Positions 41,339 through 49,138 of a stretch of 64,000 nt of DNA are shown piece after piece. The stretch is from Devosia sp. YIM 151766 (GTDB taxonomy: Bacteria > Pseudomonadota > Alphaproteobacteria > Rhizobiales > Devosiaceae): assembly GCF_030285925.1 (NCBI RefSeq), contig NZ_CP127251.1:2604001-2668000 (forward strand), read 5' to 3'. The notes beneath the pieces were generated by a model, which made no database searches, was not told the origin of the DNA, and was given only the letters and a program-made list of their open reading frames with translations. How positions within the stretch are numbered: the stretch's first letter is position 1; the number at the start of each line of letters is the position of its first letter. Made by a program: the position numbers and the translations under genes.

Positions 41339-42133
41339 ATGACCGAAACCGTCGATACCCTTCCCCCCTATGAGCCGGCGCTGCCCCGCGCCGTCGATCA
41401 TAATCGCCATCTGGCCGCCACTGCGCCGCTGCACTGGCTCGCCGCCGGCTGGCGCGATCTCTGGACCAATCCGCTGCCCAGCCTGGCCTATGGATTGGGC
41501 ATTGCCCTGGTATCCTGGGGCCTCATCTATTCGATGTTCGTCTTCGACTGGGCCCAGATCCTGTTCCCGGCTCTGGCCGGTTTTCTCGTCGTCGGTCCGC
41601 TGCTGGCCACCGGCCTCTATGAAAAGAGCCGCCGCCTCGCCGCCGGGCAGCAGATCGGCCTCGGCGCCATGCTGTTTCCGCGCGGCGGCCTGCATCTGTT
41701 CTTTGTCGGCGCCGTATTGATGACGCTGATGCTGGTCTGGGTCCGCGCCGCCGTGCTGCTCTATGCGCTGTTCCTTGGCTGGCGGCCCTTTCCCGGCTTC
41801 GACCAGGTCACCCAGATGCTGTTCACCACCCCGCTCGGCCTGTCGCTGCTGCTGGTGGGCACCGCCGTGGGCGGCCTGTTCGCCGCCTTCTCCTTCGCCA
41901 TCGGCGCCTTTTCCATCCCCATGATGCTGGACCGCAAGCGCGATGCCTTCTCGGCCATGGGCCTGTCGCTGTCGCTGGTCACCAGCAATCTGCCCGCCAC
42001 CCTGGTCTGGGCAGCGCTGGTCGTCGGCCTCGTCCTAATCAGCATCGCCACCGGCCTTGTCGGCCTCGTCATCATCTTCCCGCTGCTCGGCCACGCCACC
42101 TGGCACGCCTATATCGCGGTAAGGGGAGACTAG
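41339..42133 (+). CDS. DUF2189 integral membrane protein
   Basis: A 264-residue protein with about six membrane helices. WLAAGWRDLWTNPLPSLAYGL, PLLATGLYEKSRRLAAGQQ and SFAIGAFSIPMMLDRKRDAFSAM are DUF2189 hallmarks; in alphaproteobacteria members are often annotated as putative cytochrome c oxidase subunit I-like, without evidence for cofactors. It is 40 bp downstream of the 70-residue protein in the cbb3 operon. A role in oxidase assembly is suggested only by location. A long dispersed repeat separates it from ccoI. Confidence 0.85.
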   Translation: MTETVDTLPPYEPALPRAVDHNRHLAATAPLHWLAAGWRDLWTNPLPSLAYGLGIALVSWGLIYSMFVFDWAQILFPALAGFLVVGPLLATGLYEKSRRLAAGQQIGLGAMLFPRGGLHLFFVGAVLMTLMLVWVRAAVLLYALFLGWRPFPGFDQVTQMLFTTPLGLSLLLVGTAVGGLFAAFSFAIGAFSIPMMLDRKRDAFSAMGLSLSLVTSNLPATLVWAALVVGLVLISIATGLVGLVIIFPLLGHATWHAYIAVRGD

Positions 42134-42159
42134 GACCCGCCATGCACCACCCGGTCGCA

Positions 42160-42290
42160 GCCACGGATTTACCGACCTCCTCCTTCGACAGGCGCAGGAT
42201 GAGGTCTGCGGGAAGATCGTGGCGGTCCCATCACTCTCTCCAACCCGGCATAGACCTCATGGTGAGCCTGTCGAACCACGAGGGCGCGGC
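42160..42290. repeat. Dispersed repeat inside the cbb3 gene cluster
   Basis: Inverted arms GACCTCCTCCTTCGACAGGCG (start about 42174) and TAGACCTCATGGTGAGCCTG (start about 42250), same family as 27906 and 28073. It lies between DUF2189 and ccoI, where cbb3 operons normally run on without a break. Confidence 0.7.
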
Positions 42291-42344
42291 CACCGCATCG
42301 CCGATCCCGCCCGTCGACCGGCGCAAAAACCCGGAAGCGCCGCG

Positions 42345-44582
42345 ATGACCTGTTGTGCTCCGCCACCCGCCTTTGTCGACGCCCTTGCCGGCGGCCCCGA
42401 TCGGGGCCCCTCCGACAACGAGGTCCGCCTGGCCAGCCGCGATCTCGGCACTGGCCTGCGCCAATCCGAATTCTCCGCCCCCGCCATTCATTGCGGCGCC
42501 TGCATCCGCACGCTGGAAGCGGCGCTCGACGCCCTGCCCGGCATCGTCTCGTCCCGGGTCAATCTCTCCAGCAAGCGCGTCACCGTGCGCTGGCGGAGCG
42601 CCGATAGTGTGCCGCCCATGGTGCGCCGCATGGTCGAGCTCGGCTATGAGCCCAACCTGTTCTCGCTGGAGGAGGCGGGCAAGGACGGCCATCTGGCCGC
42701 GCTCATCCGCGCCCTGGCCGTCGCCGCCTTCTGCTCGATGAACATCATGATGCTTTCCGGCTCGGTCTGGTCCGGCGCCGATGGCGCCACCAGCGGCCTG
42801 CTGCACTGGATCTGCGCCATCCTCACCCTGCCGGCCCTGCTCTATTCCGGCCGCGTCTTCTATCAATCCGCCTGGTCCGCCATCCGCTCGGGCCGCACCA
42901 ATATGGACGTGCCGATCACCATCGGCATCGCCCTGGCCTTCGCCCTCAGCTTCTACGACACCGTCTTTTCCGGCGACCGCGTCTATTACGATGCCGTCGC
43001 CTCGCTGATCTTCTTCCTGCTGATCGGCCGCACCCTCGACCATGCCATGCGCGAGCGCGCCCGCACCGCCGTCAAGGGTCTCGCCCGGCTGGCGCCCGCC
43101 GGGGCGCTGGTGCTTGACGGGCCGGATGGCCCAGCCTTTCATCCCCTGGCCGACATAGCCCCCGGCAGCACCATTTCCGTGGCCCAGGGCGAGCGCATTC
43201 CGCTCGATGGCACGGTCCTTCAGGGCATCAGCGCCCTCGACCGCAGCCTGCTCACCGGCGAAAGCCTTGCCGAGGCCATCGGCCCCGGCCAGCCGGTGCC
43301 GGCCGGCGCCCTCAACCTGTCGGCGCCGTTGCTCGTCCGCACCACGGCGAGCGAGCGCGATTCCACCCTCAACCGTCTGGTGCAATTGCTCGACGACGCC
43401 GAAACCAGCCGCAACCGCTATCGCCGCATCGCCGACCGCGCCGCCGCCTATTATTCGCCCATCGTGCATCTGGCGGCTGCCCTCGCCTTTATCGGCTGGA
43501 TGATCTTCAGCGGCAATCTGCACGACGCCACCACCGTGGCCATCGCCGTGCTCATCATCACCTGCCCCTGCGCCCTCGGCCTCGCCGTGCCCATGGTGCA
43601 GGTCATGGCCGCCCGCCGCCTGTTCGAGGCCGGCATCATGGTCAAGGACGGCTCGGCCCTAGAGCGCCTCGCCGAAGTGGACGTCGTGGTCTTCGACAAG
43701 ACCGGCACCCTCACCACCGGCCTTGCCGTCCCCCGGATCAGCCATGGTGACAAGCAGGCCGTCGAGATCGGCGCCGGCCTCGCCGCGCTCTCCGCTCATC
43801 CCTATTCCATCGCCATCGCCCGCGCCTTTCCCGCATCGCCGCGCCCCGACTGGCGGGACGTCGCCGAACATCCCGGTCTCGGCATCGAGGCCCGTCTGGG
43901 AAAGCACCTCTATCGCCTCGGCCGCCCCGGCTGGTCCGGCCCCGCCGAGGACGCCGAGGCCGGCTCGATCCTGTCGCGCGACGGCGCCATTATCGCCGCC
44001 TTCCAGTTCGAGGATGATTTGCGCCCCAATGCCGTGCCCGGCGTTAACAGTCTGCTAACCGATTGCCGCCAGGTGCTGGTGCTGTCGGGCGATCGTCCGG
44101 GCCAGGTGCAAAAGCTGGCCGACCGCCTCGGCATTGCCGGTTCCGGCGGGCTGCTGCCGCAGGAAAAACTCGACCGCATCGGGCAATTGGCCGCCGCCGG
44201 GCATCAGGTCCTCATGGTCGGCGACGGCCTCAACGATACGCCGGCAATGGCCCGCGCCCATGTCTCCATGGCCCCGGCCAGCGCCGTCGACATCGGCCGC
44301 AGCGCCGCCGATTTCGTCTTCTTGCGCAATGACTTGCTGACAATCCCCCAGGCCCTCGCCATTGCCCGCGAGGCCAGGGAATTGGTGCGCCAGAACCTCA
44401 TTCTCGCCCTGCTCTACAACGTCATCGCCCTGCCCATCGCCGTCGCCGGCCTGGTCAATCCCTTCCTCGCCGCCGTGGCCATGTCGGCCTCCTCCATCGT
44501 CGTCGTCCTCAACGCCCTCCGCCTCGGCTGGCATCCGTTCGGCGGTAGGAAAACCCTGTCCCAGCGGGAGGTCACCGCATGA
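42345..44582 (+). CDS. ccoI: Copper-translocating P-type ATPase for cbb3 assembly
   Basis: A 745-residue P1B ATPase exporting copper to the periplasm for CuB insertion. An N-terminal CC motif (MTCCAPP) and HMA domain (IHCGACIRTLEAAL) are followed by eight membrane helices with the CPC motif in IITCPCALGLAVP. The P-type signatures LLTGES, DKTGTLTTGLA (phosphorylated Asp), the SAHPYS His-Pro motif and VGDGLNDTPAMA are intact. Cluster position beside ccoS supports FixI/CcoI. The ATG at 42345 was chosen by homology; the repeat upstream is not part of the gene. Its stop overlaps ccoS by 4 bp. Confidence 0.96.
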   Translation: MTCCAPPPAFVDALAGGPDRGPSDNEVRLASRDLGTGLRQSEFSAPAIHCGACIRTLEAALDALPGIVSSRVNLSSKRVTVRWRSADSVPPMVRRMVELGYEPNLFSLEEAGKDGHLAALIRALAVAAFCSMNIMMLSGSVWSGADGATSGLLHWICAILTLPALLYSGRVFYQSAWSAIRSGRTNMDVPITIGIALAFALSFYDTVFSGDRVYYDAVASLIFFLLIGRTLDHAMRERARTAVKGLARLAPAGALVLDGPDGPAFHPLADIAPGSTISVAQGERIPLDGTVLQGISALDRSLLTGESLAEAIGPGQPVPAGALNLSAPLLVRTTASERDSTLNRLVQLLDDAETSRNRYRRIADRAAAYYSPIVHLAAALAFIGWMIFSGNLHDATTVAIAVLIITCPCALGLAVPMVQVMAARRLFEAGIMVKDGSALERLAEVDVVVFDKTGTLTTGLAVPRISHGDKQAVEIGAGLAALSAHPYSIAIARAFPASPRPDWRDVAEHPGLGIEARLGKHLYRLGRPGWSGPAEDAEAGSILSRDGAIIAAFQFEDDLRPNAVPGVNSLLTDCRQVLVLSGDRPGQVQKLADRLGIAGSGGLLPQEKLDRIGQLAAAGHQVLMVGDGLNDTPAMARAHVSMAPASAVDIGRSAADFVFLRNDLLTIPQALAIAREARELVRQNLILALLYNVIALPIAVAGLVNPFLAAVAMSASSIVVVLNALRLGWHPFGGRKTLSQREVTA

Positions 44583-44746
44583 GTGAATTTTTCTATCTCA
44601 TTCCAATCTCTATCGTTTTGGGCCTGATCGGCCTGCTGGTCTTTCTCTGGACCCTGCGCAATGGTCAATATGAAGACCTCGATGGCGCCTCCGAACGCAT
44701 CCTCTACGAGGACGACCATCCCCGCTCCGAGCGCTGGGAAAGCTAG
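44579..44746 (+). CDS. ccoS: cbb3-type oxidase assembly protein CcoS
   Basis: A 55-residue protein with an N-terminal membrane helix (FYLIPISIVLGLIGLLVFLWTL) followed by RNGQYEDLDGASERIL, the invariant CcoS segment, and an acidic tail. It is needed for cofactor insertion into cbb3 subunit I. It overlaps the ccoI stop (ATGA). Confidence 0.95.
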   Translation: MSEFFYLIPISIVLGLIGLLVFLWTLRNGQYEDLDGASERILYEDDHPRSERWES

Positions 44747-44752
44747 GGCCGC

Positions 44753-45199
44753 ATGTCGCCCGCATGGAACAAGCTCCTGTCTTGCTACCGCCAGCTGCTG
44801 GCGCTTTGCGATATGCTTGAAACCATTGCGGATAATCTGCCCAAGCCGCCGCCACCGGCGCAATGCCGGACCCTCGGCGGAGAATTGGCGCAGGCCCTGG
44901 ACCGCACCCATCGCGAGGAAGAACAGGTCCTCCTGCCGCTCCTGGCCCAATCCGGGCGGCCCGAATTGCGGCAATTGGCAATCCGGCTGCGGCGCGAACA
45001 CGACGCCGACAGCCTGGCCGCGCTGGAAATCGGCGAGGCGCTCCTGGCCATGAGCGGCGACGATCCGATTCCGTCAGCCGAGGCGAAAGGCTATATGTTG
45101 CGCTCCTTCTTCGAGAGCACACGCCGCCACGTCCATACCGAGCAGGACCTGATCGCGCTGCTCGGCCCCCGCGAAAACCCTTTCGGAACAGACAATTGA
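44753..45199 (+). CDS. Hemerythrin HHE-domain protein
   Basis: A 148-residue four-helix protein. Candidate diiron ligands occur in DRTHREEEQVLLP (about residues 50-62), LRREHDADS (about 84) and RHVHTEQDLIALL (about 123-134). Hemerythrin-like proteins near denitrification genes often bind NO or oxygen and go with DUF2249. The N-terminal histidine of canonical hemerythrins is replaced or absent, so the diiron site may be incomplete. It starts 6 bp after ccoS and overlaps nnrU by 4 bp. Confidence 0.75.
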   Translation: MSPAWNKLLSCYRQLLALCDMLETIADNLPKPPPPAQCRTLGGELAQALDRTHREEEQVLLPLLAQSGRPELRQLAIRLRREHDADSLAALEIGEALLAMSGDDPIPSAEAKGYMLRSFFESTRRHVHTEQDLIALLGPRENPFGTDN

Positions 45200-45882
45200 C
45201 CCAATTTGTCCTGGCCTTGCTCTGCTTTCTCGCCCTCCATTCCGTCCCGGCCGTGCCGGCCATCCGCACGACACTGATCCAATTGCTGGGGCGCCGCGCC
45301 TATCTCGTGCTCTATTCGCTGGTCTCGCTGCTGGCCCTGGCCTGGGTCTTCCACGCCGCTCTCCGGCTCGATTATATCGAACTCTGGCCCCCCGCCCCCT
45401 GGCAGGCCTGGACCACTTTGATCCTGTCGCCGCTGGCGCTGTTCCTGCTCATTGCCGGCCTGATCAGCCCCAATCCGGCTTCGATCAGCTTTCGCGGCAA
45501 GGGTGGGGCCGGCGCCATCACCGCCATCACCCGCCATCCGGTCCTCTGGGGTTTCATCCTCTGGGCTTTCGGCCATGTGATCGCCAATGGTGACCTGCGC
45601 AGCCTGCTGCTTTTCGGCAGTTTCACGCTCTTCGCAGTTTTCGGCATCGCCATGGCCGAACGCCGCGGCCGCCGGCGCCTGGGCAGCGCTTGGCCGTCGA
45701 TCGCCGAAACCACGTCCGTCTTGCCCCTGGCGGCCCTTATCGCCGGGCGGGCCCGCTGGGCCGTGGATCGCAACCTGGCCATCGCCCTCCTAGCCAGCGC
45801 CGCCATTACCGCCTGGCTGCTGCTGGGCGGTCATCTGGCCCTGTTCGGAGCCGACCCGCTGACCATGGCGGCCGTGTCCTGA
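45196..45882 (+). CDS. nnrU: NnrU-family membrane protein
   Basis: A 228-residue protein with about six membrane helices. FLALHSVPAVPAIRTTLIQLLGRRAYLVLYSLVSLLAL and ITRHPVLWGFILWAFGHVIANGDLRSLLLFG are the NnrU signature, shared with isoprenylcysteine methyltransferase-like membrane enzymes. NnrU is required with NnrR-controlled nitrite/NO reduction in rhodobacters; the mechanism is unknown. The TTG start at 45196 overlaps the hemerythrin stop (TTGA) and is the only start that keeps the full family N-terminus. Confidence 0.9.
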   Translation: MTQFVLALLCFLALHSVPAVPAIRTTLIQLLGRRAYLVLYSLVSLLALAWVFHAALRLDYIELWPPAPWQAWTTLILSPLALFLLIAGLISPNPASISFRGKGGAGAITAITRHPVLWGFILWAFGHVIANGDLRSLLLFGSFTLFAVFGIAMAERRGRRRLGSAWPSIAETTSVLPLAALIAGRARWAVDRNLAIALLASAAITAWLLLGGHLALFGADPLTMAAVS

Positions 45883-45925
45883 TCGCGACAAGAGACCCGG
45901 ATTTACCCCGGCAATTGCCCCCTCC

Positions 45926-45939
45926 TTGCGCTGCATCAA
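45926..45939 (+). promoter_or_regulatory. Hybrid FNR/NnrR-type box
   Basis: TTGCG-CTGC-ATCAA, with an NnrR-like left arm and an FNR-like right arm, in the gap after nnrU. The gap has no convincing gene; the nearest certain plus-strand start is DUF454 at 46183, too far for a simple class II site. Confidence 0.4.
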
Positions 45940-45994
45940 AGCAGGTCCCGGCGAACCCCGCTAATCTCACCCTCGATCTGCAAGCAGAGGCGGC

Positions 45995-46186
45995 CATGAA
46001 CAGACCGAGCGCTGACCCATGAACGGACCCGTTCCCCAATTATGGTCAGCCGAAAAACGGCACACTTTCCATTACCGTATCGCTGAGTCGGGGCATGTCG
46101 ATGCGGTAACGCCGGGTGGAGGGGTCTGTTCCAAGCCGGACCACTTCATCCGGCCCTTCCCTCTCGCCCGGGAGCGCCGGCCATGA
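45995..46186 (+). CDS. Possible coupled short ORFs upstream of the DUF454 gene
   Basis: An 8-residue ORF (ATG 45995, reading MNRPSADP) overlaps by ATGA a 55-residue ORF (46019-46186) whose own stop overlaps the DUF454 start by ATGA. The arrangement looks like leader-coupled translation, but codon use is less GC3-biased than in neighbours and no family is recognised. It could equally be chance. Confidence 0.25.
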
Positions 46187-46584
46187 CCAATGCCAGGCGC
46201 ATATTGCTGTCGGCATTGGGCATGCTCATGCTGGCGCTGGGGGCGTTGGGTGCGGTGCTGCCATTATTGCCGACCACGCCCTTCCTGTTGCTGGCAGCCG
46301 CCTGTTTCGCGCGCTCGTTCCCGCGCCTCGAGGCCTGGCTCCTCGACCATCCCCGCTTCGGCCCGCCCCTCGCCGATTGGCGGCATTCCGGGGCCATAGC
46401 CCCCCGGATCAAGACCGTCGCCGTCGGCGCCATGCTGGCGAGTTATGCCATTTTCCTCATCACCACCGACATGGCCCTGCCAATACAGGCCATGGTCGCG
46501 CTCCTGCTGAGCTGCTGCTCGACCTTCATCCTCAGCCGCCCGCGCCCGGTCCGGCAATTGCCGCAGGCCCGGCATCCGCACTGA
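46183..46584 (+). CDS. DUF454 (YbaN-family) membrane protein
   Basis: A 133-residue inner-membrane protein. [61 protein letters not shown] is the YbaN/DUF454 signature ([12 protein letters not shown]...WL..H..FG). Two to three further hydrophobic segments follow. Function is unknown; members occur near heme and denitrification genes. It converges with the DUF305 gene at 46626. Confidence 0.88.
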   Translation: MTNARRILLSALGMLMLALGALGAVLPLLPTTPFLLLAAACFARSFPRLEAWLLDHPRFGPPLADWRHSGAIAPRIKTVAVGAMLASYAIFLITTDMALPIQAMVALLLSCCSTFILSRPRPVRQLPQARHPH

Positions 46585-46625
46585 TCGCCCGCCGCGATCA
46601 TTCCTTCGGACCTCCGGCGGCCGCC

Positions 46626-47078
46626 TTACTGCCCGACCGCCTCGCGCCGCTCCAGCCAGCGGCCCATCTCGCCGATTTCGCGTTCCTGATCGGCAATGAT
46701 CTGGTGCGCCAGCATGGTCACGAACGGGTCCTGGCCGTATTTCACCGCCACCCGCGCCATGTCCACCGCGCCCTGGTGGTGCGGAATCATCGAGCACAGG
46801 AAGGCTGCATCGAAATCGGCCGCCGCCAGCCCGCGCATCATGCCGGTGTGCATCGGCTCCATGGTGTCGATCAGTTCGGCATGACCGGCCTCGGCATTGA
46901 CGGCCATGGCGGCCATATGCGCCGCCATCTCCTCGCCGCCATGCGAGCCATGGTCCTGGCCGCAGATCGCCATGTCGAGCACCGCATCCTGGGAGGGGGG
47001 CGGATCGTTGCGCACCAGCAGGGCGCCTACAAAGGCCAGGCCGAGCACGACCCCAGCCCCGATTCTGATCAGATCCAT
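46626..47078 (-). CDS. DUF305-domain protein, exported
   Basis: A 150-residue protein with an N-terminal hydrophobic anchor or signal (LIRIGAGVVLGLAFVGALLV) and two DUF305 half-repeats: AELIDTMEPMHTGMMRGLAAADFDAAFLCSMIPHHQGAVDMARVAVKYG carries the His/Met-rich core. The His- and Met-rich middle (GQDHGSHGGEEMAAHMAAM) suggests copper binding. The ATG at 47078 is preferred over 47084 and 47102 because AAGGAG lies 7 bp before it. An FNR-like box lies in its divergent promoter. Confidence 0.83.
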   Translation of the reverse strand: MDLIRIGAGVVLGLAFVGALLVRNDPPPSQDAVLDMAICGQDHGSHGGEEMAAHMAAMAVNAEAGHAELIDTMEPMHTGMMRGLAAADFDAAFLCSMIPHHQGAVDMARVAVKYGQDPFVTMLAHQIIADQEREIGEMGRWLERREAVGQ

Positions 47079-47131
47079 TTTCATCTCCTTGGCTTTCAGC
47101 AAGAATGAATTGCATAATCACAAGCCACGTC

Positions 47132-47145
47132 TTGAGCCAGATCAA
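47132..47145. promoter_or_regulatory. FNR-type box in a divergent promoter
   Basis: TTGAG-CCAG-ATCAA, one mismatch from the perfect site. Its centre is about 41 bp from plausible starts in both directions (near 47097 for DUF305, near 47180 for the DoxX-like gene), so it may control both. Confidence 0.6.
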
Positions 47146-47211
47146 AGATACCTCAATAGTACATGTTATGAGGAGCCAGCCGGAATCCGACCCCGGCGGA
47201 TGGAGATGAAG

Positions 47212-48372
47212 ATGACAGGCGCTTGGAGACCCGAAGGCATTCGGCCTTTTGCCCGGAACCCGGTTCAATTCCGCCGGCTGGCGGCGGCCGCCACCGCCCT
47301 GGCGGTGATGATGCCGCTGCCCGCTTTCGCTCACGTCAAATGGTTCGCGCCTTTCGTGGTGGGCGCCAGCCCCGCTCCGGTCACCGACATCCTGACCAAT
47401 ATCTGGTTCTGGCTCGGCATCGGCCTGGTGCTCGCCTTCTTCGCCGTGGCGGTGCTGGTCGAACGCCATGGCCTGGGCCACACGATCAGCAGCCTCATCG
47501 ACGGGGCGACCCGGCCGCTCTGGCTGCGCGCCGACGATTTCATGCGCGCCGTCACGGCCGCCTTCTTCGTCGCCATCTTCGCGGTGGGCGGCGTCTATCT
47601 CACCCCCGATCTGCAGACGCCCAATGAATGGGTGTCGTGGCTGCAATTGCTGATCGCCGCCCTGATCTTCTCGCGGCGCACCATGCCGCTGGCGGCGGCG
47701 GGCATTATCGGCCTCTGGGTCATCGCCCTGCGCGATTACGATTTCTTCCACCTGCTCGATTATCTGGCGCTCGGCATCGGCGTCGCCGCCTATCTGGCGC
47801 TCGCCGCCTTTCCCGGCAGCAAATATTTCGACAAGCGCTTTCTCATCCTGCGCTGGGGCGTCGCCATCGCCCTGATGTGGTCGAGCCTGGAGAAATTCGC
47901 CTATCCCGAATGGTTCTATCCCCTGGTCGAGGAACGCCCCTTCCTGACGCTGGGCATGCCGCGCGACCCATTCATTCCCATGGCCGGCGTGGCCGAATTC
48001 ACCATGGGCTTCGGCCTGCTCTGGACCCCACTGGTGCGCCGGCTCTCGGCCATCGCCCTGCTCGTCATCTTCACCCTCGCCGTCTATCCGTTCGGCCGCA
48101 TCGACCTTGTCGGTCACGCGCTGATCATGGGCACGCTGCTCCTGATCGTCGCCGACCCGACATATCTGGTTCCGGCCAATGACCGGGGCTGGCAAGCGGT
48201 GCTCAAAGTGCCTTTGGGCCTGGTGGCGGCGATGGTCGTTATCGGCGGCGCCTATTGGGGGCTGCATGGCTTGCTCTACGCCAATGCACCGACCGAGATA
48301 CCGCCCCCCGCCGAGCGGCTGACGCACCTGCCCAATGCAGAGCATCCCCACCTGGACGCCACCACCCCCTAG
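47212..48372 (+). CDS. DoxX-like multi-pass membrane protein
   Basis: A 386-residue protein with about nine membrane helices. An N-terminal helix ends AFAHVKWFAPF, and the C-terminal half (RFLILRWGVAIALMWSSLEKFAYPEWFYPLVEERPFLTLGM, GVAEFTMGFGLLWTPLVRRLSAIAL) resembles the DoxX/SURF4 group. Function is unknown. The ATG at 47212 was chosen because GGAG precedes it; ATGs at 47200 and 47206 are alternatives. The upstream FNR-type box ties it to low-oxygen control. A PepSY-like small secreted protein follows 32 bp downstream. Confidence 0.75.
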   Translation: MTGAWRPEGIRPFARNPVQFRRLAAAATALAVMMPLPAFAHVKWFAPFVVGASPAPVTDILTNIWFWLGIGLVLAFFAVAVLVERHGLGHTISSLIDGATRPLWLRADDFMRAVTAAFFVAIFAVGGVYLTPDLQTPNEWVSWLQLLIAALIFSRRTMPLAAAGIIGLWVIALRDYDFFHLLDYLALGIGVAAYLALAAFPGSKYFDKRFLILRWGVAIALMWSSLEKFAYPEWFYPLVEERPFLTLGMPRDPFIPMAGVAEFTMGFGLLWTPLVRRLSAIALLVIFTLAVYPFGRIDLVGHALIMGTLLLIVADPTYLVPANDRGWQAVLKVPLGLVAAMVVIGGAYWGLHGLLYANAPTEIPPPAERLTHLPNAEHPHLDATTP

Positions 48373-48404
48373 GCCGGCGTCCATATCCAGCGAAGGAACA
48401 CGAT

Positions 48405-48644
48405 ATGCGAGTTTTTGCCAGCGCCGCGCTTCTTGGTCTGTTCACCCTGAGCGTCCAGGCCGCGCCGCCCGAAGGCGTCAAGCTTTCGCAGATTATCGCC
48501 CAGATCGAGCAGACGGCCGACTTCCACTACCTGGACGAGATCGAGTGGAAGGATCGCGGCTATTACGAGATCGAATATTACACCCGGAACGGCGCCAAGG
48601 TGGAGATCAGGATCGATCCGGCAAGCGGCGAGCCGGTCAGATAG
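48405..48644 (+). CDS. Small PepSY-like secreted protein
   Basis: A 79-residue protein with a signal peptide (MRVFASAALLGLFTLSVQA) and a mature PepSY-like domain (LSQIIAQIEQTADFHYLDEIEWKDRGYYEIEYYTRNGAKVEIRIDPASGEPV), a fold seen in regulators and inhibitors outside the cytoplasm. AAGGA lies upstream. It probably shares a transcript with the DoxX-like gene. Confidence 0.85.
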   Translation: MRVFASAALLGLFTLSVQAAPPEGVKLSQIIAQIEQTADFHYLDEIEWKDRGYYEIEYYTRNGAKVEIRIDPASGEPVR

Positions 48645-48767
48645 AGATGCCTCCGGACTTTGTGAACCGCCGCAGCGAACGTGAAGGAACGCCGCCAGGG
48701 CCATCCCGTTATCCAGCGCGGTCGGGGATGGCCCCGACCCTATACCGATTGTCAAAAGGATTTAATC

Positions 48768-48956
48768 ATGCCTAACACCGGTAAAAACCAGGGCGGCTCG
48801 CACGAGCAGCACGTCAGAGCTGGACAGCAGAGTCACAAGAATGCCGATGGCAATTCGAACCAAAATGACCGCGACGACAGCCATAACGCCGGCAGCCGCG
48901 GCGGCTCCCATGAACAGCATGTAAAAGCTGGTCAGCAGAGCCACAAGAACAGCTGA
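48768..48956 (+). CDS. Small protein with internal GGSHEQHV repeat
   Basis: A 62-residue, highly polar protein made of two near-identical 17-residue repeats (GGSHEQHVRAGQQSHKN at residues 9-25 and GGSHEQHVKAGQQSHKN at 45-61) joined by an Asn/Asp-rich linker (ADGNSNQNDRDDSHNAGSR). AAAAGGA lies 7 bp before the ATG. The pattern recalls stress-induced KGG-type disordered proteins but the residues differ. It is probably cytosolic and intrinsically disordered; function is unknown. A GC hairpin (48972-48996) follows. Confidence 0.7.
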   Translation: MPNTGKNQGGSHEQHVRAGQQSHKNADGNSNQNDRDDSHNAGSRGGSHEQHVKAGQQSHKNS

Positions 48957-48971
48957 CCCACACACGATCGC

Positions 48972-48996
48972 GCCGGAGGACACCCCGCCCTCCGGC
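48972..48996 (+). other. GC-rich hairpin after the repeat-peptide gene
   Basis: GCCGGAGG and CCTCCGGC form an 8-bp stem with a 9-nt loop, 16 bp past the stop. It lacks a U-tract, so termination is uncertain. Confidence 0.45.
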
Positions 48997-49138
48997 CGGT
49001 GATCAGAATATGGTCACGTCAAAACCGGACAATGCCGAAATCGCCGGCGCGCATCTTCACTCACCATCATAGAGACGCCGTCGCTTTGGCCCGACCGTTG
49101 GAGCACTGGCGTAACAAAACAGCCCTGGCGCGTTCACG

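Noticed and set aside
46264..48384. 706-residue minus-strand ORF
   Set aside because: It is a mosaic of antisense sequence from the DoxX-like gene and out-of-frame DUF305 sequence.
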